From assembly GCA_963920765.1 (NCBI GenBank), contig OY987243.1, positions 12,648,001 to 12,712,000 on the forward strand: a DNA stretch of 64,000 bases. Reading direction: 5' to 3'. A program made the translations under genes and the position numbers. Source of the DNA: Ulota crispa (lineage: Eukaryota > Streptophyta > Bryopsida > Orthotrichales > Orthotrichaceae). Positions within the stretch are counted from its first letter, which is position 1; the number at the start of each line of letters is the position of its first letter. The notes below the pieces were generated by a model, which saw only the letters and a program-made list of their open reading frames with translations, did not search any database and was not told the origin of the DNA. Of this stretch, positions 48,225 to 61,639 are shown in pieces.

Positions 48225-51200
48225 TTATTGTCTCTGTGCATCATTTGCTTGAGCCAGGAGAGCTTGAAATTGCTCCACTTCGTCAAAGTCGACGTCACCG
48301 TCGTTGCTCATGGTGTCGTTGGCCTGAGCGAGAAGTGCTTGAAATTGTTGCACCTCGTCGAAGTCGGCTTCACTTTCTGTTGAGACTCGACGAGATTTAG
48401 CCGTGAGCTCCTTGAGCTCTTGCTCTAGCAATCTGAGCGTCTTCTTCTTCTCGGAGTAATCAGCCTACACAAATTTACAGCCAGCGGTTCATCAACACGT
48501 GGCTTCCTGAAGCACAGTTCCGAAATTGTCAACCACAGATTCAAAAACCGTAAGTTTACCTTAAGTCTTTTGTATTCAGCAGAAAGAGTCTTGTTTTTCA
48601 TCCTCATTTTCTCTGACAATACACGCGCAACTACCATCTCTGCCTGCTTGTGATTCATCTCCTGCACCCAACTGCAAATTATGGAACCAGCACGAGGTGA
48701 GCTTGGTGTAAGACTTTGAAGACTGAACTCTGCTGGCTAATTTGAATTCTGAAGTGTTTTGAACGCTTTAGCTGGGAAATATCAAAAAGTACAAAAATTG
48801 TTGACTGGTGGAGCTTACGTCTGTCGCTCCTGATTCAGCTGCGTTTGCAAATTGGAAATCTCACCGTCCTTCTCTCGTGCTTCATCCAAATGTCGAGCTC
48901 TTTCAGATATCAGTTCCACCTGCTGCTGACTCACGAGAGACTGCACCAGAACCGCCCAACTGTGTGAGTCTCACAGCTTTTTTGCTCCTACAGAACTGAC
49001 GTGCTTGTTTAAACATCTAATAAATCAAGCAATTGTGTGGTTTAGATGTGCTCTCACCGCGTAGTTGCTGATATCTAATTTCACATTGCGAAGGTCTCGC
49101 ATTACGTCTTGAGTCAGTATCTCAGCTTCTTTGTTCAATTCCTTCAACGTGCTTAACTGAAATACATAAGCAAATGGTCAGTCTTGCAAGAAAAACTTGC
49201 TTTCTGGGAAGTAAAAGCCCGGTTCTATGACAAAATACGCGCTTTTTTTTAGGAGTTTGCATAGTGAAGAGAAAGTGTTTCAAGCAAGGGTTTATGGATA
49301 TAACAGGAATTTGGCCAAATAGCAGACCTGTGTATCTTTGTCATGACGTTGGCGATTGAGTTCGTCAAGCTCCTGGTGTGCTTGTTTAAGCTCACTCGCC
49401 ATGCTGTCTAGCCGACGTGCTTGAGACTCAGTTTTATTGTGCAGTGTTGCCATTCTTTTGTACAGCTCTGAAACCTCAGTCTCTTTCTCTTCAAGCTTCC
49501 TGTGAAGATTGTACGAACAACTTGAACGAGTTAGTCGGTAAACTGTTGGATTGTTAGGGTGAGTTCTCTTTCTCTGTTGGTTTTGCCGAAGTATAAATAA
49601 CGAAGTGGTTTTAATTTGTCACCTTTGTAAGTCAAGATTTGCTTCTTGTGCAGCCTGGAGTCCCTTGATGTCTCGTGCCCCAGTGCTGTGTACAGCTTGA
49701 ATCATTGTCATCCGGTTCTTCATACCCTGGAGCTCCATCTCCAATCCGTCTCGTGCCTGCCGTAATTTTTCAGCTTCAACCTTCATGACCTCGAGCTACA
49801 ACCAAAGCCTCTAGAAGTCAGCTCTTGAACAACAACGCTCTGATTCAAATTCAGTGCAGGAGTGACAACCGCGCAGGCTATGGTACAAAAACACTATAAA
49901 AGCATTAAGGACCTGATCCCGTCTCCTATGAAAATGGGGTTGTTTACAGTCATTTGCAGTTTTACCAACCTCAGATTTTCAAACTGATTAAATTTATCCT
50001 CGAAGCTTTGGGTCTTGACCTCATATTGGTTTCGATACATTTTCCAATAATATATCACAATCCTGCATATAATGCAACTTATGCTTAAAATGACGCAGAT
50101 GGTATCCTCTACTTTCCATACACATACCTGTTTCTCTAAGGCACCGTTCTGATTCTGCAGGGTTGAAACCAATGACTCCATTTTCCTGACTTCTCCGTCC
50201 TTTTTGAGAACACCAGCTTGGTGGATGGCCATCAGTAACCCATTTCTTCGGAGCTCGTCAAGCAGAGCCTGCACTTCTTCAAGAGCCTTATCCCTTGCTT
50301 CTTTCAAGGTCTGTATCTCCTCGTTGTTCTCTTGTTCCTTCAATTCAGAAGCTTGTGTACAAAGCAGGCTCTGCACTCCTTCAACCTCCGATCTCTCACG
50401 TTCTTCCGTTTCACGGTTGTGGTTTGTGTTAACCATGAATTTTAACGTTTCAGCTTGAGTTTGATCTAGTTGCTCCTCCAACGAACTCAGTTCCTCCTCT
50501 TGTTGCGCTGCTTGTGCCTTCATTGTTTCCAACTGGGCTTCCAGAGCGTAGCACTTCTGCTGCCAAGTCTCTATGTACACTCTAAGCTCCTCATTTTCCT
50601 CTGTCTTGCGGGTAATGGAAGCACTTTTTTTTGCAACCTCTATTTCCAGAGCAAGCTTCAAAGTCTGCAGTTCAAGGATTTGAGCTTCAAAAGACGTGAG
50701 TTCTTCTCTCAAAGACGAGTTTACAGTTGCTAATTTTCTTTCAAGTGACACGACCAATGCGGTTTTGCTCAATATTTCCACTTGAAGCTCTTCAATCTGA
50801 GCTTGTAGAACAGAGTTTTCCTCAGAAACTCTATCAGCAATCTTTTTAGCTTCCGCTACCCGTGCTTCTGCCATTCCTGTCTTCGTCTCTAAAATATCAA
50901 TAGCTTCAGCGGATGCTCTTGCCACGGTCAACTCGCTCTCCAAAGTGCTGATTGTAGCTGAATATTCACCAACCTCTGTCTGTAAGTCCTCGTTCTCTTT
51001 GAACAAGGCTCTCATCTCGGTTTTCAAGGTCGTCAGTATTTTGAGCTCATCTTGAAACGAACTGTTATTTCTTCGTTTCTGGACTAGTTCTAAATTAAGA
51101 GCTTCATTCGATGCTTGGCAATCATCAAGTCGATGTGTCAGACTCCGTATCTCATCGTGCAATGTGGCTTCGGCAGTTTTCATCTCAGAATTCAGTTCCT

Positions 51201-54200
51201 GCCAGCAAAGTTCGGTCATCATGGATACCAAAATCTCTCCATGCAAGGCGTCCACTTGGTGAGTTACACTTCCTTCCAGATTTTCCACTTTTTGCACCAA
51301 ACTTGAGCATCGTGCTTTCGAGTCATACTTCTCTGCTAACAAGCTTTCCACTTCATTTTGAAGGGACGCAAGTGCTGCAGTCTGCTGGCTGCACTCCAAG
51401 GTCATGCGCGTTGAAGTCACCCTTGTGACCATCAACTCTTTCTCCAATGAGCTCACAGCCTCAGATTTCTCGGCGAGTTCGGCTTCCAAGTTACCAACTC
51501 TGGTTTGCAATTGCGAAACGCTGGAACTCAACACTTGGCTTTCGTTGGTCAAGAGTGCATAATTTGCTCCTGATCTCAGCAACTCGTCTTCCAGTTCCTT
51601 CATTGCTTCAGTTTTGACTGCAAGCTGTTCCTCTACGTGTTTCTTGGAGGAGCCTAGTTGCTTCAGGTCTTCACCTCTTGTCTGAATCTCTGCCTGATTG
51701 ATTACAGGTTCCGTTAGTTAACCCTCGCCAAGACTTAGTACCGAGCATCACAACCCAAATGCTAATCAGAAGGAAGTACGTATGCCTAAACGTATGGAAT
51801 CTTTGTACCTGAAGCTCAAAAACTCTGGCGTTTGCTTTGAGAAGCTCTAGTTTGAAGTCAGTATCTTCAGCAGCATGCTCTTGAAGGAGACTTATGTCGA
51901 ATTCAAGCCCATACAACAGATCAGCTTTACGCTGAAGCTCGGTTTGTAGTCGTTCCATAGTTTCCTTCAGTTGCTTGATCGTTTGCCCATCAGTTTCATT
52001 TTTCTGCACAAGAGCCAGAAGCTCAGATTTCGAACACAACAGATCACCAGCATCATCAAGACACTGAAGTTGAAAAAAAAAGCGAAAATGGAAACAGAAA
52101 AAACGATATCCACTAGCAAAGAACTTGCCTGTTGAGCGTTTGAGACGGTATTTTGAAGCTCTAGCACCGATGCTTGTGCGGTAGCAAGCTCCTCTAAAAG
52201 GCTGTCTTTCTCAAGCAATTCTTCCTGACGACGTGTTTCAGCTTCACGTGTCACGTCCGACACGTGATTAGAGAGTTTTAGTTTTAAGCTCAAAATCTCT
52301 GCTAGAAGACCAGCTTCCTTCATTTTCAACTCATCCAGTTCATCTTGACTCTGCTGCAGAGAGGTTGCCCCAGAATGGAACTTATTTAACAAAACCTCGA
52401 GTTCAGTAGTTTTGAGATCCAGCTTGTCACGCAGCTCTTGAAGTTGTGTATTACTTAAAATAGCTGCAGCTTGCAGATGCGCTCGAGCTTCGTCTCTCTC
52501 CTTTATCGCAGCATCACACGTTGCCGCAGTGCTCGCCAATAATGCCTCCAATGTTGCCAGAGCTTCACATTTTTCTTCAAAGCTTCCTTCGAGGTCAGTT
52601 ATTCTCTGTTCTTTTATTCTAAGCTCTTCAACGTAGGATTCCTGACGACGTGTTTGAGCTTCACGTGTCACGTCCGACAGGTGATTAGAGAGTTTTTGCT
52701 TTAAGCTCGAAATCTCTGCTAGAAGACCAGCGTCCTTCATTTTCAACTCAACCAGTTCATCTTGACTCTGCTGCAGAGAGGTTGCCCCAGAATGGAACTT
52801 ATTTAACAAAACCTCGAGTTCAGTAGTTTTGAGATCCAGCTTGTCACGCAGCTCTTGAAGTTGTGTACTACTCAAAATGGCTGCAGCTTGCAGATGATCT
52901 CGAGCTTCATCTCTCTCCTTTCTCGCAGCATCACTTGTTGCTGCAGTGCTCGCCAACAACGCCTCCAATGTTGCCAGAGCTTCACATTTTTCTTCAAAGC
53001 TTCCCTCAAGGTCAGTTATTCTCACTTCTTTTCTTCTGAGCTCTTCAACGTAGGATTCTGCCTTGGTCATTGCTTGTAAGTCCAACTCTTCTATGCTACG
53101 AGTTTTACACTCAAGTTCTGTTTGGAGAAAGCTCACTTCTGTGCGTAGCTCTTCTTCCATCACATGAGTTATTTCTAACTTCTGGTGTAAGATTTCTACG
53201 TTACTGTTGGCTTCTTCCAAAGCTAACATATTTCTTTTTGTCGCTTCAAGAAACTTTTGCTCGTTCTCTTCAGATGCAATTACAAACTTCTTAGCAAATG
53301 CGAGCTTTTCTATTTCCAATCTATTGATTTCTTTTTGAGCAACCTCCAGGCGTTGCTTGTGATCCTCAAGCTCTTGGTCAAGCTGCGTGACACTCGCCTC
53401 CAGTTTCAGCTTCTCCTCCGCCATGGCGGACACTCTTGGACTGACACCAAAACTTCGTTTCGTCCTGGAGGTTCTCGTCTCTCCGAACATGTCATCCGTG
53501 TTGCAGGAAGTCCGGTGCTTGAAGTACTCGTGTTCCATATCCACCCCCTTGAGTGACTTCCCAGATTCCAGAGACCAGCGTGCAGATTTCTCCCCGGATT
53601 TCTCCTGCGCAGATTTCAGCAGCCATTCCTCACCCAAGATTTCCTCCATCTCTTGCCCCAGCTCAACAAGTACACGCTCTCCTTCTGCAAGATCTTCATA
53701 CAAGTTTCTCGAGGCTGCCTCCCACTCCGTCTTCAAGGTTTTGATCTCCTCTTCCTTCAGTTTGGCATTTTTCACTTGCTTCTCGTTCGATTCCTGTTCA
53801 AGCAATGCTCAATATGGTACTATATATTCTAAAACTCTTCAAAACCCTTCCTTCAGTTTGGCAGCTTTCACATGCTTCTCTTTCAATTCCTGTATAAGCA
53901 TTGCTCATTATGGTACTAGACATTCTAAAACTTTGAAAAAACCGAATTGTGTCCAAAAAGCAATGCATTCGAGTATTACTAAATTTATTTACCTGAATCT
54001 TTGCTTTAAGTCTCTCAGTTTCCTGCAGAGAAGCTTGAAACTCTTGCTCCAAGCGAGCCTGGATACTTGCATTGGTTTTAGCTTCTGCTTGCAACCGAGT
54101 TTTGAGGTCCACGATCTCTTCCTGGTGTAAGACTCGCTCTATCTCCAGCTGATTGATTTGAGTTTGTTTCTGGTCACAGATTCCCTGCAGATCAGAAATG

Positions 54201-57200
54201 CCGGTGGGGGTGAGTTCTGTGACAATGTCATATAGACTAATTAAAGATCATGTTCAGATAATCACAAGGTTTGAGTCTCAATGAAAAGGTACGGAAAATA
54301 GCACCTTCATCCCGTTCTCTTTCTCAGCAGAACCCTCAGTCACCTGGTTGAGCAGCATTTGTAGCTCATTTACTTGCCTAAATAACATCAAACCCACTCT
54401 TGTGAGCCCTTTTTTAATTGTGAAAATTATGATTGAAATGGAGAGATTTTTTGGATTCTAGAACTAGAGAAGAACAACAACTTCAATGGAGTAAACGAAA
54501 GTCCCCACATGGTCTGGAAACTGGCAAAGAAAAACCCACGGGTCTTAAGTTGGTTAGTAGCTTACCTTTGCAGCTGTGAACTGGCCTCCAAGCAGTTGGT
54601 CAAATCGTTGCGGCATGTTTCCAACTCCTTACGGTAACTGTCACCCTGGATTTACATAAACTCAGTGTCAAACTCAAAGCAAAAAAGAAAGAATATAGAT
54701 ATAGACAAAGGTCTGGCGTAAAGTAACCACCTGTGCAATGGTCATTGACAGCGAGCCTCGTTCTACTGCAATTTTCCCATCAAGAAGCTCCAGTACCTAT
54801 GAACATTTCAAGAAGTTAACAAAGTGTGTTACAGGGTTAATTTATGGCCACATCAAAATTCAAACCTCAAAGCACCAAGAGGCTCTAATCCTTATGATTT
54901 ACAGCAGTTTTCAGTACGTCATGAGGGCACTTCCCGAATCCCGAACTTTGTTCATCTTTTGACAACGTAGTATTCTTCAATGATTATGATGAAACAAAAG
55001 CAGTTTTTATGATCTAAACCCTCTTTTTTCACTAGTATTAGTTATTTTGAATCTTTGAATCATGCAAATAGATACTTTTTTATTACGTAATTAAGTTCGA
55101 AGTACCTGGTCTCGCAAGCCTTGAATTTCGGCTGAAATCATGTCTCTCTCCCCAGCATCAAAGAACGTTTGATATCTGCAATATTATTTGTAGTCTCAGG
55201 TTAGGCTAATCCACGTATGCATGATTGCCTTGCAAGATAAATTTCAGAGTTTCGAAAGAGTTAAAGCTTTCCAGAACCAATATTTTTAAGAAGTCGATGT
55301 ACCTTTGCAATTGCTCAGTGAGGCGTGAGTTTTCCAAATCCAGTTTTGTGACTGAACGATGGTACTCAAGCCTTTGTGCAACTTCGAGATTCTGAGACCG
55401 CCACGCTTGTTTCTCAGAATCTGAGGCGGTCTCATCAACTTCGTTAGCTTGGAGACGCAAAAGGTTTTTGCATTCTCTTACTTCAGTTTCCTGGTCCTCG
55501 ATCTGTCAAAATGACATACGATAGGTATCAAATCGTGTCTAGAAAGAATTTCCATCCAAATATGCTTTTGGCAAAAAAATAGCTTTGAAATTAATGAGAT
55601 ATAATTGAGAGCAAAAAGTGAATTTCCTTACCAGCTTGCTGGCTTTCTCGATTTCAGTTGAGAGTTGCTTTGTTGCTGTATCTGCAACCTGCTCTCTCCT
55701 CAAAGCTCCAGCTAGAACTGCTTCAAGAGCCTTGATCTAACCACCAGCAATGCAGGTTAAAATCAAGTTTTTGGTTCAAGAGTACCATGAGTTTGAAGGA
55801 TACTAAGTAAAGTCAAACTGCAAGTCTTATATCAACCACAAGGTAAGACACCCCAAAACTTAGCCCCCAATAAATCTACATGATATAGAGATACCCATTG
55901 AAGAATGTTTATATCTAGTACATTGTCGTTTATGCATGGTTGTAGAGTTTTTACACATCAGCAAAGGTTGAGAAAGGGAATTCTTTAGATGTGGTGAAAC
56001 TAGAAGTGCACGTCAAACTCATGTGTTTCAGACAGGATCAGGTGTTTGATATTTTTCGATGGTGCCATTCACTTTACGTCGACAATCGAAGTGACAAAAC
56101 GCCGACACTACAAAGAAAGTCTTCGAGGTACCTTTTCAAGTAGCTCCACCGACTTCAACTCTGCACCGACATTCTTCTGTTCTTTCTCGGCCGCATCAAA
56201 TAAATCCTTGCCAGTCATGGACAACCGAAAGAAGTCGTTGCTGTCACGCCGGCACTCCCGCCGCAAACTTGAGATAGTCTGACACCGCAACCTGCTCACC
56301 TCTTCCTGTGAAACACCACACTTCAATGAAAATCGGCATTTTCTATTACACAAAAGTTTCGTCTTTCACATTCTACCACAGGTCTACATTCCAGTTTTCC
56401 ATAGATCTGTACAAAAGTACCGTTTTACTCGAAATCTCCTTAACAACATCGTCTCTCAAGTTACTAGCAACAAACATCAGAGTTTGCACAGTGCTTGCCT
56501 TAAGTTGCTGAATCTCGCGTCGTAAGGCAAGCATTTCTCCGGACGCATCTTCGTTGATGACAGCCTGTTCACAGAATTACCTCAATTGTAGTTAGAGTTT
56601 TTTTCCTTCTCATGGCAGGGACCTTAAATATTTGAAGCAACTCTGAGAGAAGTAACTGGTGTAACTCACATTGTTTTGGATGAATTTGGCACGCTGTGCG
56701 AATTTCAGTGTGCTTAGAGTCTCCATTGCACAGCTGCAAATAGAAACAGTAGTAAACATCAGTGAGAGTTCAAAATCTTGTTCAAGTTTCCATTAAAAAG
56801 GAACGGAGATTCTTATGTTGCAAGGGTAGAGTAGTTGTGCATTTACCAGTTTGAAGGACTGATTGTTGCTATGATGGCAGTCTTCGAGTTACCTCCTAAA
56901 GAGTCCTGCAATCAAATCAAGCACTCTTTCATAATCCTCTCCAAAAAGAGAGGTATCTTTTAGCACCCTCCGAAGTATAACATATTTCTTGAGACATCCC
57001 ATACATATGCTATATACAGTCTAATTTTTTTCTTTAACTCTAAGAACACTCTAGTTTAAATCCCTGCTTAAATGGTGTCACCTTATTTATTGTTTATGTT
57101 TTCTACATGGTTTCTATAAAAGCAAGAGCCGAGGGGAATTATACCAACCTGCAAGAGGAAAGTGAGCTTCGAGTCTCGGTATGGCACATGACGTGGCTTT

Positions 57201-60200
57201 CCATTGGCAATGTCGACCAAAATCATCATCACCAACCTGTTGGAATTAACACCACTCAAGCTCTTCAGAAAAATGAGAAAATTTGGACGAATGCAAATCG
57301 TTTTACAAAGCAAGTTCAAAAATGCATTGAAGCATATGAACGAACCCGAGTGTGGACAGAGACTTGTTGATACTGGCAGCTTCCTTCAGACGATCACCCT
57401 CCGCCCCAGAGGATTTCTGTCTGCAAATTCAGCACACTAGTTTGTTAATATTCTCAAAAATTATCACACCTCCAAATCGTAACTGGAACACCTCAGTCCA
57501 AATGGTTAGAGGGAGTTGCAATTCATATTTTAAGAAAACCCAAACGAAGAAAACAATGGCTTTGAACAAGACCTTTGTAAGTTACATTTTTTTTTTTGGA
57601 CATTTTGGGGTTAATTGCTTCAAAGTAAAACCATACCGTTCCGAGCCTGCAAGGTCCACCAGGTTCAATCGTCCAAAGCGCATGTTGCTCAAAGAGTTCA
57701 TCTCCCACTGCAGGTTTTTCAACAACAAGTGCATATGAATTACTTCCTGTAGCAAGTAATAGTAACCAGATTCTTTCCACTCAATTAACGGTGCGGGTAG
57801 AACGACTTCATTGAGGTCAAAGGAAGGATTTTAAAGTGTCATTCATATAGTGTCTATCCAACCCCACCTTTCTACAAATTGTCATAATCTCGATAATAAA
57901 ACACAATATGATGCACAGCTGGTTCATCCTTTTGAAAACTAGGGTAGTCCTCAAGTCAAACATTTGCCATTTTTTGGATTTTTTTACTGTCGGTTACAGA
58001 CGCATGAAGATAGGTCGAAAGTCATATTGCCATTTTTGAAACTTTTTTTCTATCGATTACAGAGGCATGAGGACAGGTCTAAAGTCAAATTTTGCCATTT
58101 TTGGGACTCTTTTACACTTTGTTGTAGAGGCATGAGGATAGGTCTAAAATACATGTTGCCATTTTTTTGGGTTTATTTACTGTCGGTTACAGAGGCACGA
58201 GGACAGGTTTAAAGTCAAATAATGTCATTTTTTTGGGATTTTTCCACCTTTGGTTGCAGAGGCATGAGTCCAAACACTTACCTTGCTTTCGAGACTGCAG
58301 GTGAACACACTATGCGAACGGCTACTTTCTCGGTTCATGTGTGTGGAGGCGACTCTCCTGTTGGCAGCTCCCTTGAGGAGAAGGGAGATGACATCCTGTA
58401 CACTAGTGACGACCTTTTCGGTCAGGTTCTCCACATACACACCCTTTTTTGAGTCCTCACGCATCTGACAGCCACAAAAACAACCAGAAAGTTAATGCAA
58501 AAATGTGCAATGAAAGCAAGTGTTGAGTATAACAGGCACGTAGCAGGCAACAAAACCATACGAGGTTACTCAAGGTTCCCTTGGAGGTTTCCTTGCAGAT
58601 TTGAATGCTTTTTGTTTAGGTGCCTTCAACTCGAATTAGGCTCGTTCAGTCAACTCTGAATGCTGACGTAAATGCTACAGCCCAATTATTTGCAAATAGA
58701 GCTTTTGTGTACAAACCTGGAGATTTGAAGAGGAAGGCTCCAAGAGATCCGTGATTTGCTCATTGTAAATCTCTAGAAAGGAGCACTTGCAGACATACCG
58801 CAGCTGCTCCAGTTGTCTATCTTGCTCTTCCTGCAGTTGTCCGGTTTGTTAATTTAACTATGGCGTAGCTCTAGAAATCAAATGCTACTATCAAGTCAAG
58901 GCGGAGCAAACAAGACTGAGGTAACAAGGAACACTACACTTGAATTGGTGCCAAAAAAAACACTTCTAAGTTGTGTTAGCTTGTAATTTTTTATGTCATT
59001 TCTACTCTCATCTTTAAAAACTGGCCCTTCCGTGGCACACTATTTAAAATAACAAAGTTTTAGACTATTTCTTACAGCTGGATTGAACACTAATTACTTC
59101 CTATGCATCAGAAGGTGCTGTCAAAATTGTTGTTTAACTAAAACTAGCAATCTAACCGTTTGTTGAGTAAGATATTATCCGTGATGTTGGTTTAGGTTTT
59201 AAGCTTGTTGCTTTGACATCTGCAATCAAAAGTAACCTTAAAAGTCTAAAAATTCAAATGAGATCATGAGCAATTTGTAATTGTACCTTTTGAATCCTTG
59301 AAAACAAATATTCAAAGATTCGTGGCGTCATCCCGCGGTTGTCACTAGAGCTATCACCGAGCTCGGTAATGTCTCCCAACATTGTATGCGTCTTTCCGCT
59401 TCCAGTCTAATGAACATCAAACATTGTCCCAAATTTCAATTGGTATGATAAGAGAATTACCACGAGAATTATTCCTAAAGTGCCAAAGGTAGATTTCAAA
59501 AAGTCAACTTTGTTAGCTAAACGGTGATTCCAGGAACTTTTAAAACGAATCTCCATTGTTCAAAACTGCAGGTATGATTTGTTCTTTGTACTAAAAGTTA
59601 TATTCCAAACTTCCATGAAGCTTACGAAATGATATAGTTTCAAATCTGGCCACTTTTAGCCATCTGGAAATCTGAGGGTTGATTTTCTTGCCAAAATGAG
59701 ATTAAGCACCTGGCCATAAGCAAACATGCAGCTGTTGTAGCCAGCCATACAATTCTCCACTATCGGCAACCCAATCACTTTAAATAAGCTCTCCTGCACA
59801 CACTCTTGAACACACCACATCAGCTTCTGACCTACTCACTTTTTATTATTTTAAAAGCAGTATCAAATTCGTTAAAAACACCACAAAAAACCCTCCAAAA
59901 AACACAACATAAAAACACAACATAAAAACATTCAAACCACAACAGATGACCTTCTCTCTGACCTGCGAAATGCTTTCACCGGCAACGTGATCAAAGGTGA
60001 AGCGCGTTTCAGGCTGGCCAACCCATGTAATAGCGTGAGCCCCATCTTGCCTCAAACATCTACTGATTTCTTGCTTGGCAGCCTCCTTGCCACTCAAAGG
60101 GCGAGCCCTCACCACAACCTGCGAAAACCATCACAAAACTCCAAACTCATTCAATAAAAATGCTCCAAAAACCACACTTTTATCACCATTTCCATACGTT

Positions 60201-61536
60201 TTTCTTCAGTGAAATCAGAGTACAAAAGCTTCATATTGAAATGGTGACTGACTTGTAAGAAACGTGCATTTCAAAGGAACCATCACAAAACTTCTCACTC
60301 ACAATAAAGCTCCAAAAACCACACTTCTATCACCATTTAAACGCATGTTTCTTCAGTGAAGTTAGAATACAAAAGCTTGATATTAAAGTGGTGATGGACT
60401 TATGATAAACGTGCGTTTCAAAGGATTTCAAACACGGAATACGGATTTTTTCCGACCTGCACGTTGTGGTCATCCCAAAAGGACGGATTCTCTTCAAGCT
60501 CAAAATGGGATGGAGCTTCGCTGTGACTCTTCAAACATGCTTGCTGCAACGAGAGTGCTCGCTGAACACCTGGTCGTATATTTCCTGCTGGACTTGGACA
60601 AGAAGAAGTACGCCCTGGAAGCCGAGAAAGCTTGGTCGGAGTTTTCTCTAGCTCTGTGTCCACGTTGGCAGCGAGAGACGCTCGTCGAGTTACTCGCTCT
60701 TTTCTTCTTGCGGAGAAGTGCTGCACTGTAGTCTCGGCATCACTTGTAGACACTGAGGAGGCTATGGCTTCTCCGTCGCTGCTTGTAGCCAGTGAGCTTG
60801 CATTTGATGAAGTACGAGACAAGAATCCGTTATAACCTACAAAATTCCAGTAAGGAAGAAACTGTAAGTTACGTTTGGGTGTACTTGGCTGTGAATCTCT
60901 ACAACCGTTGATTTTTGAATTTAAAATGAGGAACTCTGTTACTTAACCCATCCATAAAAACCTCCACAGTTTGAATAACTGCGAGATCACTTTGGGAATT
61001 CCAAGAGCCAGACTTTCTCTGAAAATGGAATGGATATCTCTAATAATCACTATTGAGTGATCTACTAAGTAAAGCACACTCTTGCACATTGGTTTATGGA
61101 ATGCTAAAATTTGGGCGATTAGTAAGAAAGCACGGTTTCAACAAAAACGTAAGTGCAAAATAAAGGTTTTGTAGAAATGGGTGAAGTGGAGGTATATACC
61201 TGTTGAACAGGGTCCACGAACGTTGTATACATCGGATAGACCCAAAGGTTGCAAGCTGTGCGTTGCCTTGCTCTTCAATGGACTAGCACACGGAGTTTTG
61301 GCGGTGCTGGAAGCAGGAACTCCGACGTTGGAGTCGACATTTTCCAAGTGAGGGTGTGCAGCTTGTCTTCCTGGCATCACTCCTCTACCAAGCTTTGCTT
61401 GCGAAATCCGTCTGTGAGGCTTGGTTTCGACGGTGATTCCAGTGCTGCGAGGAGGGCACGCTGTGTTGCCGGCCTTGGAGGGGGGGTCTTTTCTTGACTG
61501 AAAGAAAGGGCGGGTGGTCGCTGTGCCCTTTACCAT
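48225..61536 (-). CDS. KIN12: Kinesin-12 (POK/PAKRP-like phragmoplast kinesin), 31 exons, 2,404 residues
   Basis: Plant kinesin-12 motors sit at the preprophase band site and phragmoplast and orient cell division. All 31 exons join in phase, the first four being 61536-61200, 60836-60457, 60118-59963 and 59793-59710, the three largest 53793-52129, 51693-50128 and 52063-51809, and the last 48464-48225. Residues 1-235 are a Ser/Arg-rich extension. The motor follows: [43 protein letters not shown] (P-loop, about 318-325), NRESSRSHS (switch I, about 441), LVDLAGSER (switch II, about 476), [14 protein letters not shown], then [14 protein letters not shown] and [11 protein letters not shown] (neck, about 570). 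The remaining 1,800 residues are heptad-rich coiled coil. ATG 61536 is the first in frame after an upstream stop. [12 protein letters not shown] and the length fit POK. Two introns use GC donors, the stalk holds a 139-residue tandem duplication, and the C-terminus repeats [17 protein letters not shown]. Confidence 0.93.
52225..53058 (-). repeat. Two tandem 417-bp coding units in the kinesin-12 stalk
   Basis: Unit 1 is 53058-52642 and unit 2 is 52641-52225 (residues about 1165-1303 and 1304-1442). Each starts ESYVEELR and ends TREAxTRRQ. By my alignment 127 of 139 residues agree. The period is a multiple of 3, so frame and heptad pattern continue. Confidence 0.92.
53745..53935. repeat. Tandem duplication over a splice acceptor in the kinesin-12 gene
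   Basis: A roughly 105-bp segment covering the start of the large exon (acceptor CAG before 53793) is repeated upstream at about 53848-53935. Shared plus-strand words are CTTCCTTCAGTTTGGCA, TTCACATGCTTCTC/TTCACTTGCTTCTC, AATATGGTACTA/TTATGGTACTA and CATTCTAAAACT/TATTCTAAAACT. The extra copy has its own TACAG acceptor and a 15-codon open stretch reading [15 protein letters not shown], but only a weak donor (GGAAGG|GTTTTG). Confidence 0.75.
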
Positions 61537-61639
61537 GTTTGCCGTAGTTCGGTCCCGACCCCCCTCAGCCACTTCCTTGGTATGTTGAGCAACTCTGACA
61601 TCGCCAAGGTCCCATTACTTCAAATTTGAACGGCTGCTT

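Noticed and set aside
50019..50065. Kinesin exon beginning at the acceptor near 50065 (ATGCAG|GATTG)
   Set aside because: Entering there in phase 0 gives an early stop; the acceptor ATATGAG before 50019 keeps the frame.
61536..61572. Kinesin-12 start at 61572
   Set aside because: That codon is GTG; the first in-frame ATG after the upstream stop is at 61536.
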